NCBI GenBank assembly: GCA_019113295.1
Contig: DXHR01000025.1
Span: 1-64,000 of the forward strand
From: Candidatus Salinicoccus stercoripullorum
GTDB taxonomy: Bacteria; Bacillota; Bacilli; Staphylococcales; Salinicoccaceae
Reading direction: 5' to 3'
Length of the DNA stretch: 64,000 nt
Shown: piece after piece, positions 10,569 to 19,930 of the stretch
Position numbering within the stretch: the first letter of the stretch is position 1
How the letters are laid out: every line of letters starts with the position of its first letter
Translations under genes and position numbers: made by a program
Notes under the pieces: model-generated
Told to the model about the DNA's origin: nothing
Seen by the model: the letters and a program-made list of their open reading frames with translations, nothing else
Database searches by the model: none

Positions 10569-11303
10569 TTGTTACCTATGGATACCGATTTGCGACGATT
10601 TAAAAGGATAATGGATGAAGGTCGCCGCATCGTGTTCTTTACTGGGGCCGGCGTCTCTGTAAAAAGCGGCATTCCTGACTTCAGGAGCATGGGCGGTCTG
10701 TTTGATGAAATATCAGAAGAAGGCCATTCACCGGAATATCTGCTCAGTGCCGATCATTTGAATGACAACCCGGAAAGTTTTATAGAGTTTTACAGAAAGC
10801 GACTTTTATTGGCTGATAAATCACCGAATATCGTTCATGAATATATTGCGGAAATTGAAAAGGAAGGACGGTCTCGGGGAGTCATTACACAGAACATCGA
10901 CGGTCTCCACTCAGATGCCGGCAGCAGGCATGTCGATGAGCTGCACGGGACGCTCAACCGTTTCTACTGCGTCAGCTGCAGCAGGCAGTTCACCAAAGAA
11001 ACGGTAATGGCACAGGACCTGAAGCACTGCAGCTGCGGCGGGGTACTGCGTCCTGATATCGTACTTTATGGTGAAATGCTCGATGAACAGACGATATTCT
11101 CTGCAATCGATAAAATATCAAATGCAGATGTTCTCGTCGTCCTCGGCTCATCACTTGTCGTCAACCCGGCAGCCGCAATGACCGGTTATTTCAATGGAGA
11201 GCATTTTATCATCATCAATAAAGACCCGACACCATTCGACCATGATGCGACACTCGTATTTAACAGGGATATGACAGAAATCATAGAATTCATCCAACAA
11301 TAA
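10569..11303 (+). CDS. Sir2-family NAD-dependent protein deacylase
   Basis: FFTGAGVSVKSGIPDFRS, TQNIDGLH, zinc cysteines CVSC…CSCG. Confidence 0.92.
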   Translation: MLPMDTDLRRFKRIMDEGRRIVFFTGAGVSVKSGIPDFRSMGGLFDEISEEGHSPEYLLSADHLNDNPESFIEFYRKRLLLADKSPNIVHEYIAEIEKEGRSRGVITQNIDGLHSDAGSRHVDELHGTLNRFYCVSCSRQFTKETVMAQDLKHCSCGGVLRPDIVLYGEMLDEQTIFSAIDKISNADVLVVLGSSLVVNPAAAMTGYFNGEHFIIINKDPTPFDHDATLVFNRDMTEIIEFIQQ

Positions 11304-11314
11304 GGAGAAAAACA

Positions 11315-12184
11315 ATGGAACACATTTCAGGTACAGTACAATTTTTAGAAGTGATTAAAAAAGAAGGGTCAACTTATCATCTTAAGACGGAAGAGGATAC
11401 GTATATCCGCATGAATGCCTCAACATCTGACGAAGAATATGAAATCGGCGAGGAAATCAGCGCATTCATCTACCCGAATCGCAGTGGTGAACTATTTGCC
11501 GCACCGGTTGTTCCATCGGTCGGCATTGATAAGTACGGGTTTGCAAAAGTATCGGAAGTCAATCGTGACGGCGCATATGTAGATATTGGTGCACCGAGGG
11601 AAATCCTCGTACCTTGGATCGACCTTCCCAAGCTGAAATCAGTATGGCCGGAAGAGGGCGACGAAATCTATATGAAATTGAGGGCCGAAAGCGACAATCA
11701 GCTGTACGGCCGCCTGATTTCAGAAAATGAGGTTGCGGAACGCTTCACACCGCTAAAAAAAGAAGACTTTGCAGAACTGAAGAACAAATGGATGGAAGGC
11801 CGGCCGTACAGGTTGCTCAAAGTGGGCACATTCCTGTTGACTGACGACGGCAGAAAGGTGTTCGTCCATGAGTCTGAACGTGAAGATGAGCCGAGACTCG
11901 GTGAACTGAAGAAATTCAGGGTGATCGGCATCAATGATGAAGGTGAGATCAACGGCTCCTTCCTCAAACAGGCATATAAGAAGATGGACGACGACAGTGG
12001 GAGAATACTCGATTACCTTACTAAAAACGGTGGTTCCATGCCGCTCAATGACAAAAGCTCCCCTGAAGACATCAAAGAGGCGTTCAACATGTCAAAAGGC
12101 GCATTCAAACGCGCCCTCGGGCGTCTGATGAAAGAGGGTACGATAGAGCAGACAGCCACAGAAACGAAGATGAAAGAGCAGTAA
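11315..12184 (+). CDS. cvfB: S1-domain RNA-binding protein, CvfB family
   Basis: 289 aa, tandem S1-like domains and C-terminal winged helix. Confidence 0.85.
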   Translation: MEHISGTVQFLEVIKKEGSTYHLKTEEDTYIRMNASTSDEEYEIGEEISAFIYPNRSGELFAAPVVPSVGIDKYGFAKVSEVNRDGAYVDIGAPREILVPWIDLPKLKSVWPEEGDEIYMKLRAESDNQLYGRLISENEVAERFTPLKKEDFAELKNKWMEGRPYRLLKVGTFLLTDDGRKVFVHESEREDEPRLGELKKFRVIGINDEGEINGSFLKQAYKKMDDDSGRILDYLTKNGGSMPLNDKSSPEDIKEAFNMSKGAFKRALGRLMKEGTIEQTATETKMKEQ

Positions 12185-12191
12185 AACATTA

Positions 12192-12226
12192 ATGCCTGGT
12201 TGGGAGTTCCCAACCAGGCATTTTCA
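12192..12226. terminator. Rho-independent terminator between convergent cvfB and pepF
   Basis: tgcctggttgggagttcccaaccaggcatttt. Confidence 0.85.
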
Positions 12227-12227
12227 A

Positions 12228-14045
12228 TCATCCTTCTATTTCTTCTGTCAGTTTTTCCAGTTCATCCACCAGTTCGCCGATGTAATCGATTGTTTCCCTG
12301 AGCGGTTTATCTGTAGTGATGTCGACACCCGCCATCTGTGCAAGTTCCACCGGTGATTTCGTACCGCCTGCTTTCAGCACCTTGAGCCAGTCATCGACTG
12401 CCGGCTGCCCTTCAGCAAGGACGCGTCTGCTCATTGAAGTGGCAATGGTCAGTCCGGCGGAGTAAGTGTATGGATAAAGACCCATGTAGTAGTGCGGCTG
12501 CCTCATCCATGTGAGCTCTGCACCTTCCGTGATTTCCACCTCGTCGCCCCAGAATTCCTCGATGACCCCGCGTTTCAATGTATTCAGATCATCGGCAGAC
12601 ACATTTTCATCATTATCCACCATTTTGTAGACTTCGCGCTGGTATGCAGCTTCAAGCAGGTGGGTCACACAGTTATGATAGTATGTTCTGGAAATGATCG
12701 AGCTGATGACCCAGCGCTTGAATTTCGGATCATCCGAATTCTCCAGCAGATGATTCGCCATCAGCATCTCATTCATCGTGCTCGGTGCTTCTATGAAATA
12801 CATCGAACTTCTTGCATCGAATACATTCTGTTCACTGTTTGCATTATAGAAATGTCCGGCATGTCCGAGTTCATGCGCGAGAACGAATACTTCTGTCATG
12901 AGTGAGGTCCATGAAATCAGGATATACGGGTGTGTCCCGTATGGACTGGAACAGAATGCTCCTGTGGACTTCCCTTTATTCTTCACGAAATCAATCCAGC
13001 GCTCATCGTAGGCACGATTGACCATCCCGAGATAATCGTCTCCCATGATGGCAAGCGCGTCATTGATGTATCTGCGTGAATCTTCGATACTGATTTCAGG
13101 TTCCGACTCGGGATCCAGAGACATCTTCAGATCTTCATATTTCATCGTATCCAGATCATGGACACGTTTCAACAGCCTTGCATACCGTCTCATGTGCGGT
13201 GCCAGGTCGCTCATGATCATATCGATCTGACGGTGATACAATTCCTGATCCACCTCCTGTCCATGAAGCAGGTAGTCGATTACAGAATCGAACCCCCTCA
13301 AGTCGGAAGTCGTCTTTTCCTTTTTCAGCTGAAGATTGTAGGTACCGGCCGCCGTATGCTGATATTCACGGAGTTTGTTACTGAATGCCCGGAATGCATT
13401 CCTTCTGATTTCCGTATTTTCATGGCCTTCGAGATTACCTTCGAATGACAGGTAGGAGAGGGGGATCTCCACACCATCTGCCTCAAAAGTGCCGAAGTCA
13501 ATATCAAGCAGCTTCGTCTTGTTGTAAAGCTCATAAGGCCCGTTGAACACAGAAGAGTAGGAGGCAAGTACTTTTTCAACCTGGGGGTCCAGCTGGTACG
13601 GCTTTTGTCTTAACAGATCATCAATGAAGACGGAAAGGCCGGGCGCCTGTACCTTGATGTCTTCGAGTACTGATTCATCCAATGCCAGAAGTTCACTTTT
13701 GACAAAACTCGTTTCACTGCTGAAATATGTAGCGGCATTCGAGGATGCTGAACTCAGTTTCTGTGAACCCGCATCACTCTGATCGGCAGACAGGCTGAGG
13801 CTCGCATAGGTTCCGATCGGCACAAAAGCTTCGACCAGGGACTTCAATTCATTGATGGCCCCGGCTGCTGTCGTGGCATCTGTCAATTTACCGGCGTAGC
13901 GCCTGGAAAAATCCGCCACACGCGGTCTGAACGATTGTACAGCTTCATAAAATGTATCATTCGACGGGAAAAGATCCGACAGATCCCATGTATGCTTTTT
14001 TTCAACCTGGCTTCTTGATTTAAGTTCTTCCATTATTGTAAACAC
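12228..14045 (-). CDS. pepF: Oligoendopeptidase F (M3 metallopeptidase)
   Basis: HELGHAGHF zinc motif; 605 aa. Confidence 0.93.
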   Translation of the reverse strand: MFTIMEELKSRSQVEKKHTWDLSDLFPSNDTFYEAVQSFRPRVADFSRRYAGKLTDATTAAGAINELKSLVEAFVPIGTYASLSLSADQSDAGSQKLSSASSNAATYFSSETSFVKSELLALDESVLEDIKVQAPGLSVFIDDLLRQKPYQLDPQVEKVLASYSSVFNGPYELYNKTKLLDIDFGTFEADGVEIPLSYLSFEGNLEGHENTEIRRNAFRAFSNKLREYQHTAAGTYNLQLKKEKTTSDLRGFDSVIDYLLHGQEVDQELYHRQIDMIMSDLAPHMRRYARLLKRVHDLDTMKYEDLKMSLDPESEPEISIEDSRRYINDALAIMGDDYLGMVNRAYDERWIDFVKNKGKSTGAFCSSPYGTHPYILISWTSLMTEVFVLAHELGHAGHFYNANSEQNVFDARSSMYFIEAPSTMNEMLMANHLLENSDDPKFKRWVISSIISRTYYHNCVTHLLEAAYQREVYKMVDNDENVSADDLNTLKRGVIEEFWGDEVEITEGAELTWMRQPHYYMGLYPYTYSAGLTIATSMSRRVLAEGQPAVDDWLKVLKAGGTKSPVELAQMAGVDITTDKPLRETIDYIGELVDELEKLTEEIEG

Positions 14046-14089
14046 TCCTTTAAATTTCGAAAACCGAAGTAATAACTTGATTATACATG

Positions 14090-14104
14090 AAAATTCTAAA
14101 AATT
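14090..14104. promoter_or_regulatory. CodY-like box (AAAATTCTAAAAATT) upstream of pepF
   Basis: 12/15 match to AATTTTCWGAAAATT, 45 bp upstream of the pepF start. Confidence 0.3.
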
Positions 14105-14171
14105 TAAATCATTAATGGATACGAATTATGTTTTAATTATTGCAGTTAAGAGAATATTATTATGAAGCGAG

Positions 14172-14528
14172 GTGAATATGATGATCCAGGATCTCAGTTT
14201 TTATATTATCAGTATACTGGCAGTGTTGATACTCAGTGCGCTGGTACCATTGGCGCTGAAGAAATACTTTGTCATTCCCGTATTGACTTTTGTCGGAATG
14301 ATCCTTGCCGCATTCGTCATTCCGAATTTCATAGAAACGACGAATTGGGAAGCATTGGCGGGATACGCCGTTTTCCTTGGAATATTGTCTTTATTGGTCA
14401 GTATCCTGATGTGGTTCTACACGAGGGGCAGACGGAAGAGGAAAGAACTCGACCAACAGGAAATGTCAGGACAGCACGCAGAGGATGCTGCAGATGAAAC
14501 ACACGGGAAAAAGAAGAGCATGAAATAA
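14172..14528 (+). CDS. Small two- to three-TM membrane protein
   Basis: 118 aa with hydrophobic segments and charged C-terminus; SD gaggtg; terminator-like hairpin follows at 14528-14550. Confidence 0.6.
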   Translation: MNMMIQDLSFYIISILAVLILSALVPLALKKYFVIPVLTFVGMILAAFVIPNFIETTNWEALAGYAVFLGILSLLVSILMWFYTRGRRKRKELDQQEMSGQHAEDAADETHGKKKSMK

Positions 14529-14582
14529 GCTGCCGTGACCGGCAGCTTATTTTTAATGATAGGAGAAAGAGGGCGGATGGCA

Positions 14583-15389
14583 TCATTTCTTTCTTGTAGG
14601 TATGAAATTTCTGACAAACCGGTATTTCTGCTGATCGTATTTAGTGTACAGATAGCCGAAAACACTGAAAACGACCGCACCGATCAGATTGACCAGCAGA
14701 TCCTTCATTGTGTCTCTGATTCCTATATCAAGATAGCCTCCGTCAATGACAGTCCGGCTGGTGCTGCCGGAATCATCCCGACTTTCTATGATTGTACGTT
14801 CTATGTCGCCAACATGGTGGACATCACCATTTTCTGCACCGATATTAACGCTGTTTATCACCTGTACAACCCTGTCTTTTTGCATATCCAGCCCCATAAA
14901 GCGATCTGCATAATACTCAAAGAACTCCCAGAGGACACCGACGGTCATGGAAAAGCAGAAAGTCACTATAGCAAGAAACAGCGGAGTCAAATCGATACCT
15001 TCAGCATTCTTGTTCAACAGATAGATGAGTGAAAAACCGACGCCTGCAGCCAAAAAACCGTTGAGCGTGTGAAGCGCCGTGTCCCAGGCCGGTATATAAC
15101 CGTAGAAATCACCCAGCTCGCCGAGAACTGTCGAACTGAAAATGAATACGATGATGATAAGCTCCAGAAGATTTGGAATGACAATGTTGAAGATACGCTC
15201 GACAAGGAGAGGAACGGTAAAGAGGGCGAGCGTCAGTGCAAGTATGAAAATATCTCCCCATTCCTGCATGAATATTATCTGATTGACAAGATTCACAACA
15301 GCAATTATGCGAAACACGACATACACCGCAACAACCTTACGTCCGGCTGTCGATGTGCTGCTCGTAAAAAACTTCTTTAAGATACTCAT
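14583..15389 (-). CDS. Multi-pass integral membrane protein of unknown function
   Basis: About 268 aa from MSILKKFFTSS; SD aggagg. Confidence 0.7.
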   Translation of the reverse strand: MSILKKFFTSSTSTAGRKVVAVYVVFRIIAVVNLVNQIIFMQEWGDIFILALTLALFTVPLLVERIFNIVIPNLLELIIIVFIFSSTVLGELGDFYGYIPAWDTALHTLNGFLAAGVGFSLIYLLNKNAEGIDLTPLFLAIVTFCFSMTVGVLWEFFEYYADRFMGLDMQKDRVVQVINSVNIGAENGDVHHVGDIERTIIESRDDSGSTSRTVIDGGYLDIGIRDTMKDLLVNLIGAVVFSVFGYLYTKYDQQKYRFVRNFIPTRKK

Positions 15390-15847
15390 AGTAAATATCC
15401 TCCTGACAAAAGGGAGATTCATATAGTTATCATAATTCACCCGGAATATATGCAGTAAACATAACTGATCCAAACGGGTCCAAACGGGATCAGAACAGAT
15501 GGAAAAGCAGATATTGAAGATGGTGTAATTAGTAAACATGATACGGAATGAATTTCCGGGATGGCATCAATGATAATACATTACAGCTAAGATTTAAACG
15601 AACTGTTAAACTATGATGCATAACTAACAGATAGATAGTGTTAACACAAAATGATCGACTGGGTTAAAAATATCATCACCTGTAAAACAATCGGGTTTAC
15701 AGACAGTTGAAAGATGATTAAAAAGGAGGATGCATCGTAAGTGTAGGGCTCTCTTTTGCAAACACCCATAACTTCCCATAATATATATTATGTAAACTTT
15801 ATGATGGAGAAATAAATACATCCTCCCAATGAGACTCGAATTCTATT

Positions 15848-15888
15848 AAAATAACCGCCCTGGAATTTACATCCAGACCGGTTATTTT
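15848..15888. terminator. Hairpin terminator downstream of the serine recombinase (possibly bidirectional)
   Basis: AAAATAACCG…CTGGA…TCCAG…CGGTTATTTT. Confidence 0.75.
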
Positions 15889-15900
15889 AATCATGTTATC

Positions 15901-16461
15901 CTATTGTTCTTTTGATTCGCTTACGACTTTATATACAGTTGCTCTGGATACGCCGGCCATTTCTGCAATTTTGCTGCCTGTATACTGCTGTGTTTCATAC
16001 AATGACCGGATCATCGCTTTCTTATCTTCGCTGACTCCGGGTCTGCCGCCGTTTCTGCCGCGTGCTCTCGCTGATTCCAGGCCTTTCTTTGTCCGTTCGC
16101 TCATCAGGTTTGCTTCAAGCTCTGCAAATGCCGACATCATCGTGAAAAACATTTTTCCCATCGGATCTTTTGTTGTGACGTTCATATTGATGATTTCCAG
16201 GTCAACCCCGCGATTTTCAAGCTCTGTAGCCAGTTCTATCAGCTGTTTTGTCGTCCGTCCGAGCCTGTCCAGTTTTGTAATCACCAATGTGTCACCTTCC
16301 CTCATGTAATCCAGGCAATTCTCAAGCTCTGTCCTGTCGGTTTTCCTGCCACTCACCTTTTCCGAGAATGTTTTGATGCATCCTGCATCTTCAAGCATGT
16401 CCAGTTGGCTTGTGAGATTCTGATGTCTTGTGCTTACTCTTGCATAGCCTATTTTACTCAT
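15901..16461 (-). CDS. Serine recombinase, resolvase/invertase family (Bin-like)
   Basis: 186 aa: IGYARVSTRHQN catalytic Ser, LDRLGRTTKQL, C-terminal HTH IAEMAGVSRATVYK. Confidence 0.93.
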   Translation of the reverse strand: MSKIGYARVSTRHQNLTSQLDMLEDAGCIKTFSEKVSGRKTDRTELENCLDYMREGDTLVITKLDRLGRTTKQLIELATELENRGVDLEIINMNVTTKDPMGKMFFTMMSAFAELEANLMSERTKKGLESARARGRNGGRPGVSEDKKAMIRSLYETQQYTGSKIAEMAGVSRATVYKVVSESKEQ

Positions 16462-16478
16462 ATTTCCATCACTTCCAA

Positions 16479-16510
16479 ATAATGTATTTTAAAGGCTGTA
16501 AGTACATTAT
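16479..16510. repeat. Inverted repeat ATAATGTA-16 bp-TACATTAT upstream of the recombinase (res-like subsite candidate)
   Basis: Perfect 8-bp arms read directly. Confidence 0.5.
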
Positions 16511-16517
16511 AAACTGA

Positions 16518-16555
16518 CAGTGAAAAAAAGACAACAAAAAACACAACTTTCACTG
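16518..16555. repeat. Inverted repeat CAGTGAAA-22 bp-TTTCACTG upstream of the recombinase (second res-like subsite candidate)
   Basis: Perfect 8-bp arms read directly, 8 bp from the first repeat. Confidence 0.5.
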
Positions 16556-16734
16556 CATTTTATTTAATAAATGTTAATTATATTGTTGTGTATGTAAAAC
16601 CCTCGTTAAAAAGACATATGTTAAATATCTTGAAATATACTTTTTTGGCGTGAAATATTAAAAATCCAACCTCTGCACTGTATTTAACTTGGCAGGTTGG
16701 ATTTATACCGGTTCATTCATGTGTATCCAGGATT

Positions 16735-17241
16735 TTAACTATCAATGGCCTGATCATAGGCGGCTTTTGTTTTTCCATCAAACAGTACCCAGGTTATTGA
16801 ATCGAATACATCCTGATTTTTCTCAAGGTATTCATTGACTGTGCCTACGGCGATTTGAGCCGCCTTATCCAGCGGGAACCGGTATACACCTGTTGAAATG
16901 GATGGAAAAGCAATCCTCCGGATATTATTCTCACTGGCAACTTCCAATGATCTTTCATAACAGCTGGCAAGAAGTGCCTCTTCATTACCGCCTCCTCCAT
17001 TCCATACCGGGCCGACAGTATGGATGATATGGTCCACCGGCAGGTTGTAGCCGCCTGAAATTTTGGCGTCCCCCGTTTCACAGCCGCCGAGCGTCCGGGT
17101 TTCCCCGAGCAGCCCGGGGCCCGCCGCCCTGTGTATTGCCCCGTCGACACCACCGCCGCCAAGGAGACTTGTATTCGCGGCATTGACAATCGCATCTGCA
17201 TCACTTGTCTCAGTTATATCCCCAAGTCTTGTCCCAAGCAT
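16735..17241 (-). CDS. Macrodomain protein (MacroD/YmdB-type ADP-ribosyl or O-acetyl-ADP-ribose hydrolase)
   Basis: [35 protein letters not shown] and [12 protein letters not shown]. Confidence 0.92.
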   Translation of the reverse strand: MLGTRLGDITETSDADAIVNAANTSLLGGGGVDGAIHRAAGPGLLGETRTLGGCETGDAKISGGYNLPVDHIIHTVGPVWNGGGGNEEALLASCYERSLEVASENNIRRIAFPSISTGVYRFPLDKAAQIAVGTVNEYLEKNQDVFDSITWVLFDGKTKAAYDQAIDS

Positions 17242-17353
17242 TTCAATAACCCCTTTCTATTTCAGCATAGCAGCCATACCCCTTGCCAAATCTTTGCTAT
17301 ACAGGACCACTACCCTGAATCATGAAAATAAATCACCCGGGATTATCCAAAAA

Positions 17354-17382
17354 ATGCCTCTCCATATTTTGGAGAGGCAGAA
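17354..17382 (-). terminator. Terminator after the fem gene cluster
   Basis: Minus: ctgcctctccaaaatatggagaggcatttttt. Confidence 0.8.
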
Positions 17383-17385
17383 TCT

Positions 17386-18633
17386 CTACTGTATCTTATT
17401 CAGTTTTTCCGCTATTTTATATATCGGTTTATTGAATATTTTGTAGAATGTTCCCGGTAATTCTTCAATGAAGGTGTTATAGCCCTTTTTGAATTTGTAG
17501 ACACCGTAGTCTCTGGAGTTTTCGGTGAAATCACCCGTGAGTCCGAAGAAGTTGAACCTCGGCAGCCCCATTTCCTTCGCTTTTTTAATCATTTCCCATG
17601 TCGTGAAGTTCGTTCCCATAAACATCGAATGTTCCGGATAGCTGCCGCTGAAGAGGTAGACCATCTCATGATTATTATAGTAGTACATCGCCGCAGACAG
17701 TTCGATGGTATCGCCGTATTCCTTCTGTACCTTTTCTATTTTGGCGATTCTTTTCTTTTTATTCGCCACCAGGTCCTTCGTCTCATTCAGACGCCCCTTC
17801 ATGCGCTTTGTCCCCTGCCCGCTTTCGAGTTTGCCCTCCATATCGGACTGCTCTGACTCCAGTGAAGCGAGCTCTCTGTTCAGCCGCTCAAGGTATTTGT
17901 CCACTTCGATATAGCTTAGTGTGAGATACGTCCTGTCTTTCAGCGTTTTGAGCAGATTCTTGATCTTTTTGCCGCTTACCGGATCGAACCCGATACGTTC
18001 TTCTGTATCCTTATAGATTTCTACGAACTTGTCATACTCATCTTCATCCAGATACCTGAGCTTCAGATCCATCTGTTCCACTGCCCGGGTATTATACCGC
18101 GTTTTCGAATCCATGTTCTTGATAAGTTCATCTTCACTTTCTGTAATATCGAGAATCGCCTGGTGCCTGAGCAGCTCTTCAGTAACAAGCTGTTTCGTGA
18201 ATCCCTGGTGTGTATAGCCGAGTTTTGTATAGATGTCCACGATTCCGGGATTATTCTTTTCACTGTCGATGACTTCACCCTCGCCGTTTCTGATTCTATA
18301 TATATGATACGGAGAATGGATGAGCTTCAGGGCATGATTCCTTTTCACGTAATCATCGATTTCGCCGAGGAAGAACGCAAGACGCTCATTCGTGAAATCT
18401 TTTATGAGCGGTCCCGTGTGGGAAGTGAACAATCTGTATCTTCTTAACACGGGGGTCGCACTCAGCATGGACACACCCACCAGCTCTTCATCATCATAGA
18501 GCCCGAGCAGGTGCACTTCCTGTATTTTGGATATATAGTCATAATATAGTGCATCATGCAGATAATGGGAGTAACCTTCATAGTCTTCCATGAATGCCTT
18601 GAAAGTACTCTCCTGGATTAATGATGTTTGCAT
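17386..18633 (-). CDS. Third FemA/B-like aminoacyltransferase (FmhA/FmhC-like)
   Basis: 415 aa with FemAB features and coiled-coil insertion; YNFFGLTGDFTENSRDYGVYKFKKGYN-type C-terminus. Confidence 0.85.
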   Translation of the reverse strand: MQTSLIQESTFKAFMEDYEGYSHYLHDALYYDYISKIQEVHLLGLYDDEELVGVSMLSATPVLRRYRLFTSHTGPLIKDFTNERLAFFLGEIDDYVKRNHALKLIHSPYHIYRIRNGEGEVIDSEKNNPGIVDIYTKLGYTHQGFTKQLVTEELLRHQAILDITESEDELIKNMDSKTRYNTRAVEQMDLKLRYLDEDEYDKFVEIYKDTEERIGFDPVSGKKIKNLLKTLKDRTYLTLSYIEVDKYLERLNRELASLESEQSDMEGKLESGQGTKRMKGRLNETKDLVANKKKRIAKIEKVQKEYGDTIELSAAMYYYNNHEMVYLFSGSYPEHSMFMGTNFTTWEMIKKAKEMGLPRFNFFGLTGDFTENSRDYGVYKFKKGYNTFIEELPGTFYKIFNKPIYKIAEKLNKIQ

Positions 18634-18657
18634 GTTTACGACAAACCCTTCCTGATT

Positions 18658-19920
18658 TTACTTTTTCATCTGCTGCAGTTTGCTTTTCACTTTGTAGATA
18701 TTGTACTGCACCGGACTGATCACTTTTACGAAGTCTCCGACAAGCTCTTCGATTTCAGCGTTGAAGCCGCGTTTGAAACGGTAAACCCCGTAATCTTCAC
18801 CGTCTTCCGAGAAATCTCCGCTGACACCGTAGAAGTTGTATCTGTCTATCCCTTTTTCCATGCAGTATTTCATCATTTCATAATGCATCATGTATGGACC
18901 GACGAATTGGGCGAACTCGGACGAACTCGCTCCGGAATTATACACCATTTCATATGGCGTTTCAAAATAGATGCCGGCGGCGAGATTGATGACGCTGCCT
19001 TCCCGCTCTTTTATTTCATTGGCTGTCCGCCAGTCTGCCTCCAGCTTCTCAATCTGCTTTTCAGCTTCCGCGATCTTGTTCAATGTCTTGTCATTCTTGT
19101 TTTCCTTATCCATCATCTGGCTGTGCTTTTTCCGCACATCATCCAGCTGGTCCTTCAAGTTGCCTATATATTCATACAGGTCGAGATAGGCCAGCGGAAT
19201 GAGGACTTTATCGCCGTATGTCTTCTTGAAGTTGGTAAAATACTCTTTAGGGTTCGGATGGGTAAAGAATCCCTGCCTCTCACTCGTATCCTTATAAAGG
19301 TCCATGAAGATATCGATTTCATCCACATCGAGGAAGCGGACTTTGACTCCGAATTTCTGCGCTTTTTTTATATTGCGTTTCCTCTGTGAATCAAATGATT
19401 TCACCAGGGATTTCTCATCAAATCCGCCAAGATCCAGCACACTCATCCAGCGAGCCTGCGAAGTCCTTGAATATCCGCGGGTGAATCCCTGATGCACGTA
19501 TCCCTCATCTTCCATGATCTTTATGAGATTATCCTGCGTTTCATAGTCTTCTTTTTCGTTTACATCTTTGTCATACTTTTTGTAGATCCAATTCGGGTCC
19601 AGCTTGACGTAAAGACCGTTATTCGCCTTAAGATATCTCGAAAGCTCCTGCAGATAGAATCTGACAAGACCGTGATTATGATAGTCGAGGACAGGACCGC
19701 GGTTTGAATAGTAGAATTTTTTCCCCACGCCGGTTTTTTTAAGTGTAAAAAGGCATGCTGCCACAACTTTCCCGTCACTGTCCTTTACACCGAGAAGACG
19801 CACTTCCTGGCCGTCCATCTCCCTGTTCGCCTTGTTTTCGATCATCTGGAAAAAGGCGGATTCCTCGCCTTTTTCAATATATTTCTGATATTCCTCTTCA
19901 GTAAGTTCCGTAAACTTCAT
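18658..19920 (-). CDS. femB: FemB-like peptidoglycan interpeptide-bridge aminoacyltransferase
   Basis: MKFTELTEEEYQKYIEKG…; FDSQRKRNIKKAQKFGVKVRFL; DRYNFYGVSGDFSEDGEDYGVYRFKRGFN. Confidence 0.88.
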   Translation of the reverse strand: MKFTELTEEEYQKYIEKGEESAFFQMIENKANREMDGQEVRLLGVKDSDGKVVAACLFTLKKTGVGKKFYYSNRGPVLDYHNHGLVRFYLQELSRYLKANNGLYVKLDPNWIYKKYDKDVNEKEDYETQDNLIKIMEDEGYVHQGFTRGYSRTSQARWMSVLDLGGFDEKSLVKSFDSQRKRNIKKAQKFGVKVRFLDVDEIDIFMDLYKDTSERQGFFTHPNPKEYFTNFKKTYGDKVLIPLAYLDLYEYIGNLKDQLDDVRKKHSQMMDKENKNDKTLNKIAEAEKQIEKLEADWRTANEIKEREGSVINLAAGIYFETPYEMVYNSGASSSEFAQFVGPYMMHYEMMKYCMEKGIDRYNFYGVSGDFSEDGEDYGVYRFKRGFNAEIEELVGDFVKVISPVQYNIYKVKSKLQQMKK

Positions 19921-19930
19921 TCTCTTTATC

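Noticed and set aside
15624-15821. 65-aa minus-strand ORF in the intergenic region before the recombinase
   Set aside because: GGGAGG directly abuts the ATG (no spacing) and no family is recognisable; kept only as part of the intergenic RNA candidate.
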